Assembly (NCBI RefSeq): GCF_000403135.1
Contig: NZ_AQPN01000051.1
Coordinates: 1 to 55,131, forward strand
From: Arcticibacter svalbardensis MN12-7
Lineage (GTDB): Bacteria; Bacteroidota; Bacteroidia; Sphingobacteriales; Sphingobacteriaceae
Direction of reading: 5' to 3'
DNA: 55,131 nt
The position numbers were made by a program, and so were the translations under genes. Positions within the stretch are counted from its first letter, which is position 1. Each line of letters begins with the position of its first letter. The notes below the pieces were generated by a model. It did not search any database and was not told the DNA's origin. It saw nothing but the letters and a program-made list of their open reading frames with translations. Of the stretch, positions 33,301-41,782 are shown piece by piece.

Positions 33301-34896
33301 ATGATAAAAAGGATTAAATTGTATAAAATTAAAGCTGTATGCTTTCTTTTATTCCAATTGTTTGTCATGCCATCAATTGGCCAGATCAAATGGCCAGCTG
33401 GACAGCTGCTTCCTTCTTTCCCTGCGCCTGCACAGACCTTGGATTTAATTACGCTTCGCCAAAACTCTTCTTATTCAGCAGCAGAAATGTATCTGTTTGC
33501 TTCGTTGAAGGGCATCGTAAACAAGACTAAACCACGTATTTTCTCTTATGAGGGTGATTCTTTCGGTGAAGGGCCACATACCTGGCTTCAGTCCCTAGGT
33601 TTGAGTTGGTCTGAACCTGCAGATAAATGGGACCTTATTACTAAATATCGTACTGAAATTTCGGGTTTGATCGTATACGATCCTGCTCAGCCACACACGA
33701 TTAATCTGGCCACAGTACTTGCAAAAGGCAAAGGTGCATTGATTGCCTCGCCTTTGTTGTTGTCCAAATTAACGTCTTCTCCATATAACTTACCTGTCTT
33801 ACTTGATTTGCAGGGGAAATTTAGTAGCAAACTTGAAGTTTACCAGTCGCTATACGATATGTATTGGCCACACCTTGATCACCGTTTACTAATTGGACTA
33901 AACCCTAATGCACATAAAGCGGCTCTGCGTGAATATGCAGTGGCCTTAGGTGCTGCAGTGATATGGCTCGACCCTAAAGTAGCTGGTGAAAGTGAATTGC
34001 TGAACAAATTTTTATCTTCAATGTCCCCTGGTTCAAGTTTTATGGGGTGGTGGCCAGAAGAAGGGGCAGGCGTGACGAGAGCTTCAAAGTATGGTATTGC
34101 AACTATTGCAAGTGATTGGTGTTCTAATCTAACGGTACATAGTGGTACTTCCAGAATCGTAAATATCAAACCAATACCTCCAAAACCGACACTTAAAAAT
34201 AAGATCTACGTTGCATTTATATTGAGTGATGGAGATAATTTACAATATACAGAGCATCTTATGCGCAAACTTTGGAATAATCCAGACCGGGGTACTGTTC
34301 CAATGGGATGGACTGTGTCACCTGCCATGCTGGATGCAATGCCTGGTGCGCTTAACTACTATTGGCAAACGTCCACTGACAATGATAACCTGGTATCCGG
34401 ACCTTCTGGTTATGGGTATACCTATCCTAATACCTGGTCTGATCAAAATTTGCTAAAACAGTTCGTTTCTAAAACGGAGGATTATAATAATCGTGCTGGT
34501 TTACGGGTAATCACCATCTGGAACACTATTGTTGGCGGGATTGACTCAAATGTGGGGAAGATTTATGCCAGTCAGGCACCATCGTTGCTTGGTGTTACTG
34601 CCCAGAACACAGGTGGCGGACTCACTATCTATAATAACAGCTTGCCTGGAATGGCACTTTCCTGTAACTATTGTACAAATGAACAAGCAATGAAAGATCA
34701 TATCGGGCGTGCTTCCGCTGGTTGGAATAGATCATCACCACGATTCCTGATTATACAGGCGCAGCCGTGGACTAACATATCGCCAACCAGTTTTAAAAAT
34801 GTGGCTAATTCACTTAATGAAGATTATATAGTAGTTCGTCCTGATCATCTTTTTCAGCTTATTCGTGAGGAAAATGGCATTTCTACAAATCACTGA
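33301..34896 (+). CDS. GxGYxYP domain protein (putative glycoside hydrolase family)
   Basis: This 531-residue exported protein has a signal-like N-terminus (KAVCFLLFQLFVMPSIGQ) and the hallmark motif GYGYTYP at residues 370-376 in the GxGYxYP C-terminal domain. The family is found in Bacteroidota polysaccharide loci and is proposed, not proven, to be a glycoside hydrolase. Acidic residues near ILSDGDNLQYTEHL (about 307-320) are candidate catalytic or metal-binding positions. The gene is isolated, with no SusC/SusD pair beside it. Confidence 0.87.
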   Translation: MIKRIKLYKIKAVCFLLFQLFVMPSIGQIKWPAGQLLPSFPAPAQTLDLITLRQNSSYSAAEMYLFASLKGIVNKTKPRIFSYEGDSFGEGPHTWLQSLGLSWSEPADKWDLITKYRTEISGLIVYDPAQPHTINLATVLAKGKGALIASPLLLSKLTSSPYNLPVLLDLQGKFSSKLEVYQSLYDMYWPHLDHRLLIGLNPNAHKAALREYAVALGAAVIWLDPKVAGESELLNKFLSSMSPGSSFMGWWPEEGAGVTRASKYGIATIASDWCSNLTVHSGTSRIVNIKPIPPKPTLKNKIYVAFILSDGDNLQYTEHLMRKLWNNPDRGTVPMGWTVSPAMLDAMPGALNYYWQTSTDNDNLVSGPSGYGYTYPNTWSDQNLLKQFVSKTEDYNNRAGLRVITIWNTIVGGIDSNVGKIYASQAPSLLGVTAQNTGGGLTIYNNSLPGMALSCNYCTNEQAMKDHIGRASAGWNRSSPRFLIIQAQPWTNISPTSFKNVANSLNEDYIVVRPDHLFQLIREENGISTNH

Positions 34897-34982
34897 TAAG
34901 TTTATTCCTGCTATGGACAAAGGTATAAATATGACTAATTATTTACTTTAGCTTTTAACTTTAATTAAGTAAATGTCAACAG

Positions 34983-35135
34983 CTATTCAGGTTTTATTTT
35001 TACTATTTTGCCATCTTTCATTACCACGAGTTCAGTTTTTTTATACTTCTTAAACTCAATTAGTTTTTCATATGCCTTATCTAGTCCTAGCATAATTTTG
35101 TTTCTAAGTTCTATTTGTTTTTCATCTGTGTTCAT
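34983..35135 (-). CDS. 50-residue small protein overlapping the zeta-toxin-like gene
   Basis: The frame runs from an ATG at 35135 to a TAG at 34983. It begins inside the last codons of the kinase gene (14-base overlap), which suggests translational coupling. The product is charged: a helical part with EKQIELRNKIMLGLDKAYEK, then a short strand-turn-strand end, LVVMKDGKIVKIKPE. Small proteins with this end accompany zeta-like kinases in other bacteria and are candidate antitoxins. The order (toxin first) and the assignment are inference. It would be missed by usual ORF-length cutoffs. Confidence 0.7.
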   Translation of the reverse strand: MNTDEKQIELRNKIMLGLDKAYEKLIEFKKYKKTELVVMKDGKIVKIKPE

Positions 35136-35736
35136 AACAGTGTCTTAGTTTGTTAAACTGAATTTTGTCAATGATGCTTAATTGTCCGTCCTTCATTTTT
35201 TGCGCCAAAAGCTCGTGTTTACCATTTGAGTTATTGAATATTAGAGCTCCATCAACAATTGGCAAATAAATGTCAAATAAGTTGATTATTCCTTTTACGT
35301 ATCTTCTTTCGATAACATCGGCTTCGATGTTATGCCCACCCTCTGACACTCTTATCTTTACACGTTCTTTTGCTAACTCAACGTTTTCTAGCCAGAAGAA
35401 AAGCAGAGTAATTACATAGCCTTTTGCTTTAGCCTCGCTTATTTTGTTTTTGTAGCTTCTGGAAGAAAGTGTGGTTTCAAATGCAAAACTTTCGTTATCT
35501 TTCAATAGCCCGTTTATTCTATTAAGCATAATCCGTCCTGCTTCAATCGCTACTTCTTCAGGTTGAAAAGGGGACAATCCTTTGGCTATTTCGTCGGCAT
35601 TAACAAACTCTTTGCAATTTAAGATCTCTGGCAATATAGTAAATGAAGCGGTTGTTTTACCAGCACCGTTGCAACCTGCAATTATGTAAAGATTTTTATC
35701 TAGCACAATTACGAATTTACAAAACATAATTGTCAA
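35122..35736 (-). CDS. zeta-toxin-like AAA/kinase family protein
   Basis: A P-loop kinase of the zeta toxin family with Walker A GCNGAGKTT at residues 21-29, a switch with NADEIAKGLSPFQPEEVAIEA, and FAFETTLSSRSY for the catalytic base region. Zeta/PezT toxins phosphorylate UDP-GlcNAc and block cell wall synthesis. Relatives of this short type may have other substrates. The frame gives 204 residues from 35736, but a start at the GTG near residue 11 would also fit the family, which usually begins close to LYIIAG. It overlaps the 50-residue gene by 14 bases. Confidence 0.85.
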   Translation of the reverse strand: MTIMFCKFVIVLDKNLYIIAGCNGAGKTTASFTILPEILNCKEFVNADEIAKGLSPFQPEEVAIEAGRIMLNRINGLLKDNESFAFETTLSSRSYKNKISEAKAKGYVITLLFFWLENVELAKERVKIRVSEGGHNIEADVIERRYVKGIINLFDIYLPIVDGALIFNNSNGKHELLAQKMKDGQLSIIDKIQFNKLRHCYEHR

Positions 35737-35968
35737 TTTTACCTCAATATTATTACCATACTTTTAGATGTCTGGAAATTTACCCGAATAAGAGGATAGT
35801 GCTCTACTCCAAGTTACTCGAACTAGATAGTTTCGATTATTTTTTAATAGGTAGTATGCTTTCTATCATCCATAGAAGAGATCCTGACAAGAAATGGTGT
35901 TGATGTCCTTAAAATAAAACGATTTTAATTGACAAAATATATTGAGTGTTTTCGTTCCGGATGCAATG

Positions 35969-36376
35969 CTACAGTGCCCGCATTTTATTCCCCTTTGCCT
36001 CATGAGTAACCTCAGCCAATCCTAGCTTTTCCATCAATGGTGGAATATACATGCCAAAGCGCCCGCGAAGACCTTTTTTTAGTCCGTACCATCCACCTAT
36101 TGGATTATTTTCAGAACACCCCCAAGCCTCAACGGTACCTTCTTTTGCAGGCTTTTGTTCATCAGCACTGCCTAATTCCATTCAATCACCATGTTTTTTC
36201 AGCATTTCATGAAGATCATTCAGGCAACGCATATTATAATGCAAAACAGTCTTACCAACTGTACACACAAAGATTTCTATTCCGTCCTTTTCATCCACAT
36301 GCATGGTATATTCTGATGAAAATGGTGGTGTTTTAAGTAGCGTAGGCTCGCTTTTTGTTCCAATTTTCTCTTTCAT
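35969..36376 (-). pseudogene. conserved Bacteroidota gene (DUF6855-like) split by an in-frame TGA
   Basis: Two frames lie in the same reading frame, separated only by a TGA at 36182-36184. The first half is a 64-residue part ending LNDLHEMLKKHGD, and the second begins MELGSADEQKPAKEGTVEAW and ends near TFEAKGNKMRAL. Full-length relatives have, as I recall, a tryptophan at this point (HGD-W-MELGSADE), so a single TGG to TGA change explains the split. The family is probably DUF6855, function unknown. Both halves are otherwise undamaged, which suggests a recent mutation. It follows msrA by three bases. Confidence 0.65.
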
Positions 36377-36379
36377 TTT

Positions 36380-36874
36380 TTAATCCCCCAATTGCCACTC
36401 AGGTCTTTCAAAGTGGCAGGTATATCCATAAGGATTCTTTTGTAAATAATCCTGGTGTTCGGCTTCTGCATTCCAAAAATCTGTTGCAGGAACCACTTCT
36501 GTAACTATTTTACCAGGCCACTTGCCAGATATATCCATTTCTGAGATCAGTGTATTCGCTGTTTCCCGCTGACTTTCATCTAAATAGAAAATTGCAGAAC
36601 GATAAGAAGCACCTATATCATTTCCCTGCCTGTTTCGGGTGCTAGGGTCATGAATCTGGAAGAAATATTCCAAAAGGTTGCGATAGGACAGCTGGGTTGG
36701 ATCAAATTCGACCGCTATAGCTTCAGCATGAGTTCCGTGGTTCCGGTAAGTAGCATTCGGCACATCGCCTCCTGTGTAGCCAACTACAGTTGAAATAACG
36801 CCAGGATAGTTCCTGATCAGTTCTTCTACACCCCAAAAGCAACCGCCCGCCAATATGGCTTTTTCAGTATTCAT
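36380..36874 (-). CDS. msrA: peptide-methionine (S)-S-oxide reductase
   Basis: This 164-residue cytoplasmic enzyme repairs methionine-S-sulfoxide. The catalytic Cys12 is in [12 protein letters not shown], followed by [26 protein letters not shown] and the C-terminal [19 protein letters not shown]. Length is typical for the single-domain form with no MsrB fusion. It lies directly downstream of the quinone-oxidoreductase-like gene (five-base gap) and upstream of the DUF6855-like gene, so the three probably form an oxidative-stress operon. Confidence 0.96.
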   Translation of the reverse strand: MNTEKAILAGGCFWGVEELIRNYPGVISTVVGYTGGDVPNATYRNHGTHAEAIAVEFDPTQLSYRNLLEYFFQIHDPSTRNRQGNDIGASYRSAIFYLDESQRETANTLISEMDISGKWPGKIVTEVVPATDFWNAEAEHQDYLQKNPYGYTCHFERPEWQLGD

Positions 36875-36879
36875 ATAAA

Positions 36880-37818
36880 TTATTTTTTAAAAGTAGAATA
36901 TTCCACTACCAATACAACTTTTCCGTTCAGCCCACCCTTAGAGACTAGTTCCTGTGCCTCAGCGGCTTTGTCTAAAGGAAGCACCTTTGCTATTTCAGGT
37001 TTAATTTTTCCTTCTTCTACCATTTGCTTCCCGTAGTCTAATTTCTCAAATGCCGGTGCTGATGAAGTAAAACCGGCAGATATACCGTATTTTTCAGCTA
37101 GTTCTGGTGATGGTGGCATCACTGCACTTAACAATAGCCCATTCTTTTTGATCACTTCAAACGATTTTATCTGAGTTTCTCCACCAACAAGATCAATAAC
37201 GAGGTCAACATCTTTTACCAATTTGGTAAAATCCTGCGTTTTGTAATCAATTACTTCCTCAGCTCCAAGAGCTCTTACTAAGGCAACTCCATCACCTGAA
37301 GCTGTACCTGTTACCTTTGCACCCAATGCTTTCGCCATTTGTACCATTACTGCGCCTACAGCCCCTCCTGCGCCCTGAATTAGTACAGTTTGTCCTTGCT
37401 GAACTTTACCTTGTTCTACTAAAAACGTATAAGCTGTAACTAATGGAACAGCCAGTGCAGCTGCCTCATTCATGGTTACATTATTGGGAATTGTGGTTAC
37501 TTTGGCTGCGTCAATAGCTATATATTCAGCATAGGTGTCACCAAAGGTGGTAGCAAATACCTTATCACCTACATTTATCCGTGTTACCTGATCGCCAATA
37601 GCTTCCACGGTACCCGCAACATCTCCTCCCGGTATAAAAGGGAAATGTACAGGAATTTGTTGTTTCATAGATCCTGAACGGATTTTTATCTCAAAAGGAT
37701 TGACTGTTGTAGCGGCAACCCGAATCAACACTTCGTTCTCCTTAGGTTGCGGTTTTTCAACTTCACTTAGTGTAATGACTTCAGGTCCTCCGTATTTGGT
37801 ATACTGTATGCTTTTCAT
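36880..37818 (-). CDS. NADP-dependent zinc-less alcohol dehydrogenase / quinone oxidoreductase (MDR family)
   Basis: This 312-residue medium-chain dehydrogenase has the N-terminal GroES-like domain with [16 protein letters not shown], a Rossmann nucleotide-binding part with [19 protein letters not shown] (about 148-166), and VTGTASG for the cofactor ribose region. Zinc-ligand cysteines are absent, as in quinone oxidoreductases such as QOR. It would reduce quinones or reactive carbonyls. It heads the operon with msrA and the DUF6855-like gene. Confidence 0.92.
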   Translation of the reverse strand: MKSIQYTKYGGPEVITLSEVEKPQPKENEVLIRVAATTVNPFEIKIRSGSMKQQIPVHFPFIPGGDVAGTVEAIGDQVTRINVGDKVFATTFGDTYAEYIAIDAAKVTTIPNNVTMNEAAALAVPLVTAYTFLVEQGKVQQGQTVLIQGAGGAVGAVMVQMAKALGAKVTGTASGDGVALVRALGAEEVIDYKTQDFTKLVKDVDLVIDLVGGETQIKSFEVIKKNGLLLSAVMPPSPELAEKYGISAGFTSSAPAFEKLDYGKQMVEEGKIKPEIAKVLPLDKAAEAQELVSKGGLNGKVVLVVEYSTFKK

Positions 37819-37881
37819 TTCGTTTATTAGAATGCTAAATTAAACCCTCCGTAATGGGTATTGTTTTATCGGTATCTTTAT

Positions 37882-38679
37882 TCACAACCGTATCGGCTTG
37901 TTCCAACGGTTTTCCTTAACAATGGTTGCACGCATATAAAAATTCTTAATCAATAAAGTGATTTTCCGTTTCAGTTTTGTCCGTTCCTTTTTCAGCACTG
38001 CCACAACACCTGCATCGCCAACTTCTTCAGCAGAAAAGAGATCAATAGCTATCTGTTTATCATGCCAGTCGCCGATAGTGATCTGTACTTGTTCCAGATA
38101 ATCTTCATTTAGATTTAAGTTTAGCACCGGTTTCACCAGTGCATAATTATAAATCAGCATTTTCAATTGCTTTCGGCAGGCATGTAGCGTTTCATCCGAG
38201 GGTAGTATTTCAAGGCAAAGAGCAATATCCTCCAATTGCTGCTTGTAATACATCACTATGTGTTGGTTGCTCAGGTGGGGAAGTTTCTTTTTAAGACTCT
38301 TCCGAGTTTTGCGCAGTCTTTTTACATGTTTATTCGAGGCGGACCTAAGTTTAGCCGCTGATATCTTCATCAAATGACGTTGACGTCGTATAAAAGGGGA
38401 AATTCCTATCTGATGATCCTTAACCATTTCCAGATTTAGATAAGCGTTTCTGATCTCACCCGCTTCCTTAAAGATTTGACGTACTGGCTTTAGTTGTTTT
38501 TCGAGTTGAGCTGTTTTCTTTTCGAGATCTACCATTACTAGGAATGCACGTACTTTCTTTACCTGAATTCGAAATCGGTGCAGCGAATCTTGTTTGCCTT
38601 CATGATCAAAAGATTTCAAATGGGCTTTGAGTTTCGTCCATTCATGTTTTAAATAATGCCACTCAACCTTTTTCTTCAT
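37882..38679 (-). CDS. CHAD domain protein
   Basis: A 265-residue, very basic alpha-helical protein with the conserved histidine and arginine/lysine pattern of CHAD domains (HRFRIQVKKVRAFLVM, ACRKQLKMLIYNYAL). CHAD domains bind inorganic polyphosphate. Most CHAD proteins lie near polyphosphate kinase or CYTH genes, but none is in this window. No signal peptide. It likely localises to polyphosphate granules. Confidence 0.85.
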   Translation of the reverse strand: MKKKVEWHYLKHEWTKLKAHLKSFDHEGKQDSLHRFRIQVKKVRAFLVMVDLEKKTAQLEKQLKPVRQIFKEAGEIRNAYLNLEMVKDHQIGISPFIRRQRHLMKISAAKLRSASNKHVKRLRKTRKSLKKKLPHLSNQHIVMYYKQQLEDIALCLEILPSDETLHACRKQLKMLIYNYALVKPVLNLNLNEDYLEQVQITIGDWHDKQIAIDLFSAEEVGDAGVVAVLKKERTKLKRKITLLIKNFYMRATIVKENRWNKPIRL

Positions 38680-38739
38680 CCCTTATCATACAACAAGCTA
38701 TTGATCTTTAAGTTTGGGAAATGAATTGCTACCATTTGG

Positions 38740-39275
38740 TCATTTTATTGGATCCGTAGGCCTGTTCAGTTGTTTTTTTATCCACTCAAGTGATTCCTGG
38801 TTAGTCTCTTCAAAGCGCCAGTGTCCGGAAATAGGGGTAATAGAAATTGTTTTACCTGCTTTAATGGAGTTAACTGCAGAAAATACAGATGTAGGGGGAC
38901 ATGTATTGTCATTATACCCCCAAGAATAAAATCCAGGTACAGTGATCTGTTTGGCAAAGTTGACTACGTCGTAATAGCCGATGGTTTTCAACTTTAATTT
39001 ATTCCGTGTGCAATCGCCAAAAGCTATGCTGATGTTTCGGAAATTTTCGGTATCAAGGAGAGGAGAGATGCCATGTATTCGATGCTCAGACTAATATAAC
39101 CCTGTTCTTCTTATAAGCTGGTAGCATTTCAGGTCCTGTTTCATAGCTGATAAAAACATTATCCACTGGGACACCAAACTTTAAAATGCTGACATGTATG
39201 GAGGCATTTTTATTCACCTTGTATTCCAGTCCTTTGCATAAGGTGTGAGTACAAACTCAATTAATTTGATTGGAG
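38740..39275 (-). pseudogene. internally deleted and frameshifted acetylxylan esterase
   Basis: On the minus strand the N-terminal part reads LTPYAKDWN, shifts frame, and continues YKVNKNASIHVSILKFGVPV to about 39095. The frame then jumps to the C-terminal third, IHGISPLLDTENFRN, then KTIGYYDVVNFAKQITVPGF and the catalytic-His region SGHWRFEETNQESLEW, ending at 38740. About 240 central residues (with the nucleophile Ser) are missing relative to AXE1/cephalosporin-C deacetylase-type enzymes of about 430 residues. It cannot be functional. Confidence 0.8.
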
Positions 39276-39355
39276 AAAGGGAGTTTTGTGCCGATGCGTT
39301 GGCGAAAAACCTCACAAATAACAATAGTAGAAATAACGGTTCTATTATATGCTCT

Positions 39356-39393
39356 TTAAGGCCGATTAATCCTTATGGGATAATCGGCCTTAA
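39356..39393. terminator. 13-bp hairpin between the esterase relic and DinB
   Basis: TTAAGGCCGATTA and TAATCGGCCTTAA form a perfect 13-bp stem with a 12-base loop that can close further with TCC/GGA. No T-run on either side, so it may be a bidirectional terminator or a free palindrome. Confidence 0.55.
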
Positions 39394-39538
39394 GAACTGT
39401 TTCAAAAGTCGTGAATTGCTTGTTGATTTTAAAAAGTTTCTTTGTCCTAAAACTATTTAAATCGTAAAATGAGGAATACTCATGGGAAAGTATCCAGAAT
39501 TACATCTGTTTAATGATGTCGTTTAGAAATCTACCAAG

Positions 39539-40036
39539 TTAAAAACTTTGATCGTCAGCACTTGGGCCATACGAACCTGGGATTGGAATATCCAGTAAAC
39601 GGAGATATACGCCCAGCTGAGCACGGTGATGAATAGTTTGACTTAGCGCGATACGAATTAATCCTCCCTTTGTAAGATTACCTAAAATCTGATCTCCATT
39701 TCTTAAGATCCATTCAGGTGTCAGGTCTTCATCCTTGGCATTTTCTAGTTTGGCTTTAGCCTCTGCAAAAGAATGTTCAAAGAGATCAAGTAGTTCTTCA
39801 TTGTTATTCCATGTTGCAGGTGAATAAGGCACTACTGCAAAGTCAAGTTCATCTGTATCAAAGGCCAAAGGTATCCAGTTGGTTAGATCAGCAATATGTG
39901 ATGACAGCTGCTTGATAGTCATGCTCTTTACATGTGGTTGCCATTCATATTTATCCTCAGGAATAATTTTCAGCATCTTACAGGTAGTCTCTGATTCCTG
40001 TTTAAGTTCTTCTAAAAAATTTGTTACTGTTGACAT
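39539..40036 (-). CDS. DinB family protein
   Basis: Starting at the ATG at 40036 (MSTVTNFLEEL) the protein has 165 residues. An upstream in-frame TTG overlaps the likely promoter and is rejected. It is a four-helix bundle of the DinB/YfiT-like superfamily with three metal-ligand histidines suggested by LSSHIADLTNW and SQTIHHRAQLGVYLRLL. Many members act as thiol-dependent transferases, but specific substrates are unknown. It follows the YafY regulator gene on the same strand (60 bases), and the two are a frequent pair. Confidence 0.88.
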   Translation of the reverse strand: MSTVTNFLEELKQESETTCKMLKIIPEDKYEWQPHVKSMTIKQLSSHIADLTNWIPLAFDTDELDFAVVPYSPATWNNNEELLDLFEHSFAEAKAKLENAKDEDLTPEWILRNGDQILGNLTKGGLIRIALSQTIHHRAQLGVYLRLLDIPIPGSYGPSADDQSF

Positions 40037-40055
40037 CTTGTTTCTGATTAAGTAA

Positions 40056-40063
40056 CAAAGAAA
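40056..40063 (-). promoter_or_regulatory. -7-like promoter element (TTTCTTTG) of dinB-like gene
   Basis: TTTCTTTG matches TAnnTTTG except for one base and lies 19 bases before the ATG at 40036. No clear -33 was confirmed. It supports the shorter DinB start. Confidence 0.4.
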
Positions 40064-40096
40064 CAATAGTCCTGTGACAGCCCTATGTCAGCAGTG

Positions 40097-41050
40097 CTAA
40101 ATAAAATTAATATTTTTTTTAATGGTATTAAACAATAGCTGTACTTTTTTCTTAATGGAATCGGGCTGAAGGATAATGGCGCAATCTGCGATAGACATAT
40201 ACCAGCGTGAAAATCCTTCTGGAGATAAAGTCAGGAATTTCATTTCTATGCCTTTAGCAGTTTGCTTTTCTGATACATAGCCCTGGTAATATTTCTGCTC
40301 ACCCAAATGAAGTGAAGCCTCCTGATCAACAAGAAGGGTGATTTCTACGACTGAGAATGCTTTATACTGATCAATCAGGTAGTTCTCCAGACTGATATGA
40401 ACGTCCTGATAACATTCGTTTGTTGTTTCGATTTTTATGATGCGATCAAAGCGGAAATCTCTGCATGCTTTCCTTTCACGGCAATAAGCAATCAGGTGCC
40501 AGTAATTATCAAGGTAAAGTATACCAATAGGCTCCACTAAACGTGATGATTGTTGCTGCCGGTAGTAGGAATAATATGTCATCTGCATCACCTTCTTGTC
40601 AGCAATCGCCTGCAAAATAATTTGAAGTGGATTCGGATGTTCCTTGAATTCTGGATGCCGCTTGCTTTTAATTACTTTTATCCTTTCATCCAGATCTTCT
40701 AAATAATCTTTGTCTGTCCGTTTAAGAACTGCCCTGATCTTATCCATTGCAAGGCTGTAAGATTTACTGTTTTCCTGATCGGTTAAAGACAGTACCAGTT
40801 TTTCTGCCGTAATGAAAGCTGTTGCCTCTTCGCGGGTAAACATAAGAGGAGGGAGGCGATAACCATCAGCCAGTGAATAACCTCTTCCGGCTTCACCTAT
40901 AATGGGTACTCCGGCTTCTTCGAGTGAACGGATATCACGGTAAACGGTGCGTAAACTAATTTCGTAACGGTTGGCAACATCCTGCGCCCTGGTGTTTTTG
41001 CGCGATTGTAACTGAATAAGAATTGCGGATAGGCGGTCGATCCTGTTCAT
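40097..41050 (-). CDS. YafY-family transcriptional regulator (HTH plus WYL domain)
   Basis: This 317-residue regulator has an N-terminal HTH_11 (about 5-60: RAQDVANRYEISLRTVYRDIRSLEE) and a WYL domain (about 140-310) with IGILYLDNYWHLIAYCRERKACRDFRFDRI, which binds nucleic acids or nucleotides. WYL regulators respond to DNA damage or single-stranded nucleic acids and often sit in defence loci. It is four bases downstream of the cREC gene and 60 upstream of the DinB gene, so the three form a probable operon. Confidence 0.93.
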   Translation of the reverse strand: MNRIDRLSAILIQLQSRKNTRAQDVANRYEISLRTVYRDIRSLEEAGVPIIGEAGRGYSLADGYRLPPLMFTREEATAFITAEKLVLSLTDQENSKSYSLAMDKIRAVLKRTDKDYLEDLDERIKVIKSKRHPEFKEHPNPLQIILQAIADKKVMQMTYYSYYRQQQSSRLVEPIGILYLDNYWHLIAYCRERKACRDFRFDRIIKIETTNECYQDVHISLENYLIDQYKAFSVVEITLLVDQEASLHLGEQKYYQGYVSEKQTAKGIEMKFLTLSPEGFSRWYMSIADCAIILQPDSIKKKVQLLFNTIKKNINFI

Positions 41051-41054
41051 TGAT

Positions 41055-41396
41055 TTACTCCTCGCTCGTTAAGAATTTTTGATAATTGTTCAGCAATGAT
41101 TCAATCTGCAATTTTGCTACTGGATTGGCTGAATGTACATAGAATTGTAAGTCTTTAAGATCGAATTCACGATCGTATACCAACCATTTAGCACAAGCAT
41201 AACCATCAGGAAGCAGGGACTGTGATTCATCTTCGCCAAGATCATTGTCAAAACTAATGAACTCTGGAAGTCCGTTTTCTGAAATATAAGCTACAAAATC
41301 GGTATAGCTTCTGACAATTATAAAATCAGCATCAGTGAGGTTTTTATAAACCATATTTACAGTTCGCAGGTCGTCAAGAAAAAGCTTATATCCCAT
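41055..41396 (-). CDS. cyclic-phosphate-processing receiver (cREC) domain protein
   Basis: A 113-residue single domain with the cREC hallmarks: LFLDDLRTVN at the N-terminus and FISFDNDLGEDESQS with the conserved acidic residues (Asp71 and Asp73 region). The family is predicted from comparative work to process 2',3'-cyclic phosphates and occurs in RNA repair and defence contexts. Stand-alone form, not fused. It is the first gene of the probable operon with the WYL regulator and DinB. Confidence 0.82.
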   Translation of the reverse strand: MGYKLFLDDLRTVNMVYKNLTDADFIIVRSYTDFVAYISENGLPEFISFDNDLGEDESQSLLPDGYACAKWLVYDREFDLKDLQFYVHSANPVAKLQIESLLNNYQKFLTSEE

Positions 41397-41535
41397 GTTC
41401 AGTAAGTATCGTGGTAATTTTGTTTATTTCAAATCATTAAAATTTTATTTAAAACTTTTTTAACCTTTTTTTAAATATGCAGATACCCTGCATATCACGA
41501 CGTCATCTTTGTCGTGAATTAAAAATTAAAAAAGA

Positions 41536-41703
41536 ATGAAGAAAGTTATAATAACCTTTTTAACCGTTACATTATTTGTACTTATCTGCGTATTAGTTGA
41601 TAAATCAACTAGCATTAAAAACCCATCGTATTATTATTTTTTCGCAATGCTGCTCCTTTATTCAGTAGGGGTGTTGGTAGCCAGAGATATAAATAAAGAG
41701 TGA
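41536..41703 (+). CDS. 55-residue membrane protein
   Basis: An ATG at 41536 gives MKKVIITFLTVTLFVLICVL, a short polar loop, then FFAMLLLYSVGVLVA and an end with RDINKE. It therefore has two hydrophobic segments of about 17 residues each with an extracytoplasmic turn. The start is preceded by AAAAAAG-like spacing (weak). No family is recognised. It sits between the divergent cREC operon and the WYL-exonuclease operon, and would be missed with usual length cutoffs. Confidence 0.6.
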   Translation: MKKVIITFLTVTLFVLICVLVDKSTSIKNPSYYYFFAMLLLYSVGVLVARDINKE

Positions 41704-41782
41704 TGAAGATCATTCTAAATGTTTTCCTGTGAACTTCCAGTAATGATATATTTACAGGACTTAATCGCCTAACATTTAGACC

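Noticed and set aside
33018-34896. tRNA-Val as an integration site for the neighbouring genes
   Set aside because: No integrase and no second copy of the tRNA 3' end was found in the window, so an island boundary is not supported.
39245-39460. 71-codon open frame on the plus strand
   Set aside because: It crosses the 13-bp hairpin at 39356-39393 and begins within the acetylxylan esterase relic. No family seen.
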